64,000 nucleotides of DNA from Puccinellia tenuiflora (lineage: Eukaryota > Streptophyta > Magnoliopsida > Poales > Poaceae): assembly GCA_012064385.1 (NCBI GenBank), contig QRDG01000063.1, positions 310,001-374,000 on the forward strand, in the 5' to 3' direction. A program made the position numbers and the translations under genes. Below the pieces are notes generated by a model. It made no database searches, was not told where the DNA came from, and saw nothing but the letters and a program-made list of their open reading frames with translations. Positions 56,168-64,000 of the stretch are shown one piece after another; within the stretch, counting starts at the first letter, position 1, and each line of letters begins with the position of its first letter.

Positions 56168-59100
56168 CTATCCCGGTACAACTACAACCTCGAACACACA
56201 TCCTGCAGGGCAGATTCCTCCAATGCCGTCCAATGAATGATCCTGAACCTTCGACATTATTCTCAATAGTTTAAGCCTCGGCGCCCTTAGCACTACTTGT
56301 TTCACAAAGTAAACTTCACGTGGAGCCCCATGAAAATTGGCGACACTTACTATCCCGAGAGTCATTATCGGAACGACATTAGCTCTCCAAATTCCTGGCT
56401 CATTGTGGCAGATGCAGTCTGGTAAACAGAAATCATGCACCTGAAACAAGAACAAGCTTAAGTGTGCTAGAAATGACAGAAAAAAATGGAACCAAAGAGG
56501 CAAAGACGCATGTGGAACCAGTCCACGGACAGTGTAAAAGATTCGCCATGGTACAGAATAAGGAAATGGTAAGAGCAGAAAATCTTCAATCTAGCGACTA
56601 GCGCTATTATTTAAGAGTAATAGAAGATCAGAGGTTCCTCAGTGTCACAGTTTGTTATTTAACACCAACGTGGTGATGCCCGAGATGTAGTTGTCATGAC
56701 ATCAAGATCATATTCAAGAGACCAAACATAGGTTTATATTTTTTTTATCCGCCTGTCTTATGGAATAACAGATAGTTCAAAGCTAGACCATTCTTAGGCA
56801 CAACAATATTACTTACTGTCACACGAAGTTAAAAATATTTGCATGCTGAATAGCAATTCTAGTCAGTATAGTTCAAAATCATAATTGAATCTAAAATGCA
56901 CAAGACAGAAAAAGAAGTGCTGCAACATGATATTCATGAATATAAACTGCTACTATACCAAATTTCCCGTTTACATTCCACAACACCTAAAGTGTAAAAA
57001 AACTGTGAAAGAAAGGTATACTTGATAATAGATGTACACTATTTTCGCAACATTTTTCTTCGAGCAACAGAATAGATGTACGCTTCATACTACTAAGTAA
57101 CTATCTCATTAAGAGCTTCATTTAATAATACCATAATGTTACAGCATGTTCCTGGGAATATTCTTGTCTTTCAGTTGCCTGTCCTTAGTTTTAGTCCAAA
57201 CAGAGAGTGGAACTTAGTTTTGGTCAACAGCCAATGAGCATTCCGTGCATCCAAACTATTTGACACCAGCTATGCTCGAATTTATGAATTACTTCAAAAT
57301 CATTACAATGTTATGGTTTCCCTAATATATAACAAAAAATATATACATTTCTTAACTTAACAGCCCATGTGTAACTTCCATTATTCAACACTGTAGTGAG
57401 AGGATGCTGAAAATGTTGAATAATAGTGTATTACAAAGGGTATAATTACCTCATCTCGAGCTTCGAATGATAGGTTCAGCACTCTTATACAAGGACTCTT
57501 TGTGAGCAACTGCAATACTCTTCCTTCAAAAACATGACCATTGGTTTCTAAGTATAACCATAATACATTCACATAAGGGATGGTTATGTCTTCCATCAAG
57601 AGTGGTGACCCATTCATCCACCGCTGATTCATTGGAAGCCAACAAAGGTGAGCTCATATAAATTGATAGTGATCAAATATACACGACAGAGAATCATAGA
57701 CTACCTTGACAGACATGTTTGCATTAGTGCACATCCAGAAACAAAAGGAAGTAGTTTCATAAGTTCGCCAATACACCATGTGAAGTCCAATGAAGAGATT
57801 ATGAAGTAGCTCGAAAGTAAAGATGTTCTTTCCAGTCTCGAGAACCCAGACAGACTCATGTATAAGCATATCTAAAATGTGTAGCCTCCCAAGTACACTA
57901 GGACAGACAATTGTACACTTCATATTAGATACTGAAGACAAGTGACAGTGAACTGAGTGTTTGAATGAGTTTCTCGTTGCAGACCTTTGGAAAAATGGGA
58001 TACAGAGTGATCAGACGTTGTCCAAGTTTCTTTTCTTGATCTACAGTGAACTTCCACTCTCAGTGGCAGATTGAAAAACTGCAGCCTTACTTAACTTTCT
58101 AACAATCCTTTGCATATATACACAAAAACTACAAAACCACCAGTACAATATCCTACTCAGAAGTCAAAACTACCGTTAGCATATCCAAAACCAACAATGC
58201 TGCTCCTGAAGGATATGAGCACATGATAGACGTGCAAACTCAAAACTACCGGAAGTATATCCAACAATACCAAAAGTGCTGCCTCTGAACTCCTAATGCT
58301 GCTATATTAATCTAATCATGCATGTGCCACTTCCATATTAGTCATTTCTTATTTGTGACCAAACCTCATATTGCAATATGATGTTATGTTGTCACAATGC
58401 AATTCTACCTCAACGGCACACGGTGACAATACTCAAAGAGAGAATCATTTATGTTGGTGAAAGCACAATTAGGTCCAAGAGGATCCGTAAAAAATTGTGT
58501 CCAAGAGAAAGAAGAAGCACTCACACCAAGACTTATATCAAGCTCGAGATGGTCGACTGCTGGGAAGCAATTAAGAAATTCTGCACAAATATGTTCCGGC
58601 CAAAGCGTGGTAATAGGAGGGGGTCCGAGCAAGCGGAGGTGTGGCATCTCTCTGAGGCAGACAGGCTCTGGAACACAAGGACCATCCCACCTGAGTATCT
58701 CTAATCTCTCCGCAGCAATGCTGGCAACTGATCCCGGCACATAAAAGCAGCCGGTGGCCTCTAACTTGTGGAGTCCTCGAGCCAGGATGTTGAGCTGCTG
58801 AGACTGAGGGAGGACGGACAGATAAAGATACAGCAGAGACTTCGAGTTGAGCGTCAGTACGACCAACCCACGGACCCTGCAGATGGTTAGTGCTTGCAAT
58901 GACGGAAGCATGGTATCGCTGATGCTAAATTGGCCTCGGCACCAGAAGTGCCCCAGCCACATCACCTTGAGGGCATCGAAGACGCCAGTCGGTGGAAGAC
59001 GCAGGCCAAGAAACCCGAGGTCCAACCAAATCTCGGAGGCTTTCTTGAAGCAGGCCAACTCAACCGCGCCACTTTCCATCACCACCTCTTCGTCGTCGAC

Positions 59101-59541
59101 GTACAGAAACAGCTGCCGTTTCTCCGGCGTCACAGTACGTCTGTTGTCGAAAAAGAGCCGGCCGGAGACGAGGTGCGCGGCCCGGGACAGACATTCGGTG
59201 GTATCCTGCGCGTTCACCTGGCTGGGGGAGACGATGAGCTTGTGGATGTCGAACTCCCCATGGGCCTTGTAGGCGGCGAGGGTAGAGGCAGGAACGGAGG
59301 ACTCGACGCCGTCGAAGTTGAGGACGCAGAGTTGAGTCCATACGCTGCGCCATCTCTGGGAGAGGGCGCTCGTCTTGACGGCATCCTTGGTGCGGAGCCC
59401 GATGAGGATGCGGGAGAGGAGGTGATCGGGGAGGAGGCTGAAGCAATCCCCGCTGCCTCCGGGCACCGTAGCGGCAGCGCCAGGGACGGCCGCGAGGGAG
59501 GGCGCGGCGCGCGGGTTGGGGGGGCTGCCCTGGCCTTCCAT
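56168..59541 (-). CDS. FBD-type F-box/LRR protein, tandem copy B
   Basis: Three exons (minus): 58527-59541, 57450-57652, 56168-56440, open for 496 residues. Exons 2 and 3 have exactly the same lengths as in copy A (203 and 273 nt). The F-box is LLPDHLLSRILIGL ... LSQRWRSVWTQL. LRR-like strands include FWCRGQFSISDTMLPSLQAL, then LMEDITIPYVNVLWLYLETN. The FBD-like end is FHGAPREVYFVKQVV. Start MEGQGSPP is the first ATG after an in-frame stop. It shares clear identity with copy A but many substitutions lie in the LRR part, so target range may have diverged. Role as an SCF substrate receptor is inferred from family. Introns 56441-57449 and 57653-58526 hold no other feature. Confidence 0.85.
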
Positions 59542-60049
59542 GGGAGCTCGGGATTTGGGGATTTCTTGGTTCTTGAGCGGATTCCGGTGAGGCGAACTCG
59601 GTGGGGGAAATCAGAAATGTTGAAGAAGGCGGTTAGTTGGGTCGGGTCTTGTACATGCGGGTAGAATCCTGGTTGATAACGGCACAAACGTGGGTCTTGT
59701 AGCCGCACGGCCCGCTCAGTTCCAAATCGTCTACGGAACTAGAAACAGCCCACCCTCTTGCGCTTGTTTGGGTCGCGTTCGTGATTTCGAATTTAATGCT
59801 GACATGGCCTTCCCCTCAAAAAAAAAAAAACAATCCTGACATGGCCTTACCAAAAATTTATATGGCCCTACGTGGCATGCCTAGAGTGATATGAATTGTG
59901 GGTCATGTTCCGCTTTACTTTTAACTTGGCCACACGCGCCTGCGTTTGGTTGTTGTGGTGTGCATTGATGTTTGTTTTCACCTCTTTTCTACATGGTAAA
60001 ATCACCTCGCATCACCTCTGACGTTTGGAACTACCCCTTGCTGTTGAAG
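59542..60049. other. Upstream region of F-box copy B
   Basis: 59542-59720 is similar to the region just upstream of copy A (GATTTGGGGATTTCTTGG, GGCGAACTCGGTGGGG). Beyond that an A-run (59819-59830) and AT-rich sequence with no gene. Confidence 0.45.
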
Positions 60050-60603
60050 TATTCAGGGTGTGAGATTCGTTTGCTGGGGAACGAAGAGGGTATCGAGAAG
60101 AACGGGATTTCATAGAGGAGGAAGTAGAGAGAAGTAGATAGACGGAATTTATGTTTCATTCAACTCATGCCTTGTCCTCGTCGCTTCCAGTCTTAAGGGG
60201 ACTTCTTAAGGTGGTCCTAACCTTCCCACACACAGCTGGCGTAGCAGCGTTACAGGAAACGTAAAACAAGACTATGCCTTCTCCCTTGTCTTCGTGTCAT
60301 GTACATTCACAGATGTTACACCTTCCCTCGCTGGAGAACATGCTTGTCCCAAAACAATGTCAGTTGGAAAACGATCCTTGAGCACATTGACGTCTTCCCA
60401 GGTTGCGGATATCGCCAGAAGCCCTTGCCACCAAAAGACGGTCTAGAATTTCTTCATGAGTTGTGTCATCGACGTCCAACATTGGAATCTATGGCAAATT
60501 AGTGAACACAGGAGTTAAGTCCGATGTAAATTCCTTAAGTTGGGATACGTGAACCACATAATGACTGAGACCGCGTGCCGGAAGATCCAATTTGTACCGC
60601 ACA
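60050..60603 (-). mobile_element. Chromovirus 3' remnant related to element E
   Basis: 60331-60420 aligns with 49851-49925 of element E (ACATGCTTGTCCC versus ACCTGCTTGTCCC, GGAAAACG, CCCAGGTTGC), the coding region just inside the 3' LTR. 60530-60600 resembles the stretch around 50095-50160. Left of it is probable LTR sequence. Stops in all frames show decay. Confidence 0.55.
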
Positions 60604-61103
60604 TGTTGGGGTTATGCCGAACAGGTACCCTCACGGATATGAAGCTAAGCCATGATACCAGGGTGGCCCATAGTGGTGATAAGCCGAATTCCGGCTTATC
60701 GGGCGCCCAGTATGATGAAGCGCAGGAGGCCCATCCGGCTAAGGAAGGTTCCAGAAGACAGCTGGGATTGCGGAAGACTTAGCTCACAAGAAAGCCCAAG
60801 CTGGATTAGTTTAGGACTCTGACTTAGTCGGTAGGTTTTTCCTGTAAGCCCTAGGCCGGACGCCTTTATAAGCCGGCCTATGGGACGCCTTAGGGCACGA
60901 ACAATCTCGACCTCAATCCACTGTAACTCGGCGATATTGCCATATAGTGAATTATAGCAGCACGTAGGATCTCGCCACCGACGTGAGATCCGAAGCTGGG
61001 TAAACTCGTGTCCATGGAGCCGGAATCCCCCAACTCCAAAACCCCTCTCTTTACCTAGCTCGATGGCACCCCTGCCGCGGCTAGATTCGACAATTCCACG
61101 ACA
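60604..61103 (+). repeat. 5' LTR of gypsy element F
   Basis: Starts TGTTGGGGTTATGCCGAACAGG and ends CAATTCCACGACA, followed directly by the primer site. It contains CCTTTATAAGCC as a TATA candidate near 60870. No left target duplication can be confirmed because the 3' LTR is outside the window. Confidence 0.7.
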
Positions 61104-61123
61104 GTTGGCGCCCACCGTGGGGC
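61104..61123 (+). promoter_or_regulatory. Primer-binding site of element F
   Basis: GTTGGCGCCCACCGTGGGGC immediately follows the LTR. The same sequence follows the 5' LTR of element D at 31636. Confidence 0.75.
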
Positions 61124-61191
61124 AGGAGACCTCTGGGGTTTCGATCTGTCCAGGAGCTGCAGGTGGAGTCGGCGACACCATCGCGGTCGGC

Positions 61192-62892
61192 ATGGTGAGC
61201 TACTTCGACGAATCGGGAGCCGGCCACGTCTTCAACGACGGCCTCTGGACGCCGGCAAAGGAGGATCCCGCTGGCTGGTCCACTATCTCCATCGGCGGCT
61301 TCGACATCTTCGTCGGCTTCACCGCCCAGGCTTTGGACGATCTCGGTTTCACATCGAGTTTGCCCACCACCCACCCCTACAACATTGAAGACGGATCGGA
61401 TCTGGACTCTGAAGAGCTAGCTGATCTGGATCTAGCGTTTGATGCTGACGATGAGGACTCCGAAGATGACGCAACCTCGGAGGCAACACCGGGTTACCAC
61501 TTCGTCGGCATGGCTGGAGAATCCGGCTCAAACGAGTCGACGACATTACCTGAGTCAATCATCCCTGCCTTGCAGATGGAGGCAGATTCAGAAGCCGGAT
61601 CAGTGGACACCGCTCCTATGGAGCAAGACCCTGAGTCCGAAGGAGAATCCGACGATTTCAGTCGGAAGGTTGCGTCCTGCTTGGGACGCCCTGTCGAGGT
61701 TTTGATGGGAAACATCTCGGATCCTAATGCCGACCCCAACACCTCGAAAGCCGCCAATGGCGAAGAAAAAACTCCGCAAGCCGGAAATCTCAAGGTGGAT
61801 TTCGTACCACCACTGGCTCCATCAAAGGGGGCAGACAGAAGGCCGGCCGGAGGAGACGACATTGACGGCGACGCGGCACAGAGGGAACACGAAAGAAGGA
61901 TGGCAAGCTGCAAGCAACTGTTGACGCCACTCCCTCCAAACGCATCGCTGGACGACATTGAGAAGCGTCGCGCCCTACTTGAGGAGCAAGCCGCCCAGAT
62001 AGTAGAGCGTGAAGTTGAGCTCACAAACAAGGAAACGGAGTTCATCCGAAAGCAGGGGGAAAAGGGGGCTGACGATGTCTTCCGTCCGCCTCATGATAAG
62101 AACCTGCATAAGAGGCTGGATTTCCGTAGCAAGTGGGAAGCCGACCATGTAGATTCAGTCTGGAGGAAGTACCACCACCGACGTGACCCGGTAACAAATC
62201 TCTGTTACTTCAATACCCCAGCCAAAAATATGGAGGCTGCCCAGGAGGTCATGTTTGACAAATCTCTGGATCGTGACGCTCGGCTTAAATATTCGGCTTA
62301 TCTACTGGAGGTCGCACAGCAGCAGCAGAATGATTCGCAAGTCAAAACGGGGCGGCTCATTGATGATTCTCGCCTTTGCAAGTCAACCGCTAACAAGCCA
62401 ATGGCTGCTGCCCCCGCCGACCCAGATGACGACCCGGCCGGCTCAAGTAGTCACAACAAAGGCAGCAAGGACCCGAAGGACAAGCAGCCTAGAGGCGCGG
62501 AATCCCGGACAGGTTCTTCACGCCATCGTGAAGCCGTTCAGGAAAGGCATCGGAGCCGAGAAAGAAGGGAGGATCCTCGCACGGAAAAGGCGGCTCCACC
62601 TCGTCAGGAGCGACGACGTGAAGGGGAAAATCAACCCCGAAGGGAGGGAAACAGAGGTCATATGCCACCTCCACCGCCGCCTCCACCGCGCAAAGAGGGA
62701 GATAACACTTCCAAATACATACCCCCTCCACGACGACAAAGGACTCCAAGCCCTCCGTGTAATGCAAGCCGGGCGAGCCAAAGCCGTCACAGGGAAGAAC
62801 CAAGACAAGAAAAGTCGGTTGCTAAACCGCCACCAGCCAATGATGTTCGAAGCCTAATCGAGGAGAGGAAGTCGGCCAGAGATGCCCAATAA
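61192..62892 (+). CDS. Element F first reading frame (gag-region protein)
   Basis: 567 codons from ATG 61192 (MVSYFDESGAGHVF). It has an acidic N-terminal half, a helical charged stretch (KRRALLEEQAAQIVEREVEL) and an Arg/Pro-rich C-terminus (HRSRERREDPR, PPPPPPPPRKEG). It precedes the capsid-like region, as in Tat-lineage plant gypsy elements (RIRE2-like, inference). No enzymatic motif. Start chosen as the first ATG after the primer site. Confidence 0.65.
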   Translation: MVSYFDESGAGHVFNDGLWTPAKEDPAGWSTISIGGFDIFVGFTAQALDDLGFTSSLPTTHPYNIEDGSDLDSEELADLDLAFDADDEDSEDDATSEATPGYHFVGMAGESGSNESTTLPESIIPALQMEADSEAGSVDTAPMEQDPESEGESDDFSRKVASCLGRPVEVLMGNISDPNADPNTSKAANGEEKTPQAGNLKVDFVPPLAPSKGADRRPAGGDDIDGDAAQREHERRMASCKQLLTPLPPNASLDDIEKRRALLEEQAAQIVEREVELTNKETEFIRKQGEKGADDVFRPPHDKNLHKRLDFRSKWEADHVDSVWRKYHHRRDPVTNLCYFNTPAKNMEAAQEVMFDKSLDRDARLKYSAYLLEVAQQQQNDSQVKTGRLIDDSRLCKSTANKPMAAAPADPDDDPAGSSSHNKGSKDPKDKQPRGAESRTGSSRHREAVQERHRSRERREDPRTEKAAPPRQERRREGENQPRREGNRGHMPPPPPPPPRKEGDNTSKYIPPPRRQRTPSPPCNASRASQSRHREEPRQEKSVAKPPPANDVRSLIEERKSARDAQ

Positions 62893-62945
62893 CTCGCCCC
62901 AAGTGTTTTGGCAGAACAATCAGAGAGCAAATTCTACCTCCCACT

Positions 62946-64000
62946 TTGTCGAACGTAACAAAGATGGTTGATAAGTACAGCGGTACAGCTAATCCTGAGA
63001 CCTGGCTCTCAGATTATGTTAGTGCCTACGACATATATCAAGGCAGCGCCGACTCGGCAGTGCGATTCTTGCCCCTGATGTTAACCGGGACGGCACGCAT
63101 GTGGATTGAAGGCCTGCCCGAAAGGACAGTTCATACCTGGAGTGATATGAAGCGTGTTTTTATCCAACACTTCCAGGGCACATATAAGCGCCCAAAGTCG
63201 ATTTTCGACTTACAGCGGTGCGTGTAGCAAAGGAACGAGTCTAGCCGTGAATTCGTCTCACGATGGAGTGAAATCAAGAACGCTTGCGAAGGCGTCTCAG
63301 AAACTCAGGCGATCCACGCCTTCAAGCAATCTCTGAGGAAGGGGACGACTTTCCGCTTCATGATCTACAGCGACGAGTCGGAAACTTTGGGAGGCTTGCT
63401 CGCGTGTGCAAACAAGTACGCCGCTGATGATGATAACAGGGAGGAAGCCGAAAACCGTCGACGCGAGTCCGGGAAAAAGAAGGTTGAAGATCAACCCGGC
63501 CCTTCTCATGAGGTCGCTGCCGCCTTTGGAAAGGGTGGTTCAAGCAATGGCAAATGGCAAGGCAAGAAGCCGGCAAATAACCAATCATCCGACCACCAGC
63601 GGTGAAGTATGACGACATCAAGCACAACCCCTGTGTCCATCATCTAAGGCCAGATGGGACAAGTTCCCACACGCTCCAGCAATGTCACATCAATCGAGAC
63701 ATCGCTAAGGACCCCAAGGCCGGCAAGTCAAGGAACAAGCGCAAGTCCAGGAAAGACGACAAAGAGAAGGAAGAAGCTGCTTCAGAATCGGATGACGCCG
63801 CCTCCAAAGAAAAAGGCAGCAAATTCCCTAAGCATGCCGAAGTCTCATCGTCAACCTGGCCACAGATTCTTCACGTAAAGAAAAGGCGGCCTGGCGAGAA
63901 CTCAACGCTACGGTGCCCGCAGTTCCTCAATATCTGGATTGGTCCGACACACCCATTACATGGGATCGCAGCGATCACCCGGACAGAGTTCCTGCAAAAC
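62946..64000 (+). pseudogene. Element F capsid and start of pol, interrupted, runs off window
   Basis: The retrotransposon-gag core begins VDKYSGTANPETWLSDYVSAY and LTGTARMWIEGLPER. A TAG at 63225-63227 interrupts LQRCV/QRNESSREFVSRW. The frame then reopens to 63605 and shifts near 63590 to continue KYDDIKHNPCVHH. The last codons in a further frame, WSDTPITWDRSDHPDRVP, are typical just upstream of protease. At least two breaks make it inactive. Confidence 0.7.

Noticed and set aside
61494..62045. 183-codon minus-strand frame opposite element F gag
   Set aside because: Antisense shadow of the longer plus-strand frame.

Overview
The window reads as nuclear DNA of a large-genome grass, most likely Triticeae or a close Pooideae relative. 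The evidence is GC-rich first exons, spliced genes with grass-type homologues (19-exon GH35 beta-galactosidases, FBD-type F-box proteins, an inactive LRR receptor kinase), and layers of nested LTR retrotransposons whose ends look like Triticeae families (family resemblance is from memory, not a search). No prokaryotic feature was seen.

Layout. 1-6020 is transposon debris: a truncated LTR, LINE remnants, an unclassified repeat and a hAT-like element carrying a nested Mutator-like element. 6525-15361 and 18168-24012 (both minus) are tandem GH35 beta-galactosidase genes with matching 19-exon structures. Copy 1 has an open 844-residue frame, but a ~2.9 kb antisense LINE sits in its intron 9. Copy 2 has no LINE but carries one extra base at the start of exon 18 that breaks the frame. 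A complete 1.67 kb TRIM-like element (16004-17673) lies between them. 24083-25969 holds copy 2 upstream sequence and a TE-associated open frame. 25970-36379 is a stack of LTRs: solo LTR A contains solo LTR C and LTR remnant B, and B contains a two-LTR non-autonomous gypsy element D. All four have 5-bp target-site duplications (TSDs).

36385-38200 holds repeats and a SWI3-type chromatin-gene fragment. 38504-42416 (minus) is a two-exon LRR receptor-like pseudokinase. 42806-43524 is a Mutator-type element with long terminal inverted repeats (TIRs) and a GC-rich interior. 44482-44753 (plus) is a U2 snRNA gene with its plant upstream sequence element (USE) and TATA box. 45564-48619 and 56168-59541 (minus) are tandem three-exon FBD-type F-box genes, both open, separated by a very young chromovirus (49406-54020) that lacks protease and the start of reverse transcriptase. 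60604 to the window end is the 5' LTR and gag of a second gypsy element.

Together the host genes suggest cell-wall galactan turnover (beta-galactosidases), membrane signalling without catalysis (pseudokinase), ubiquitin-ligase target selection (F-box pair) and splicing (U2). They are unrelated functionally. The window's main story is two local gene duplications, each later modified by transposons whose order of arrival can be read from nesting and from presence or absence in the sister copy.
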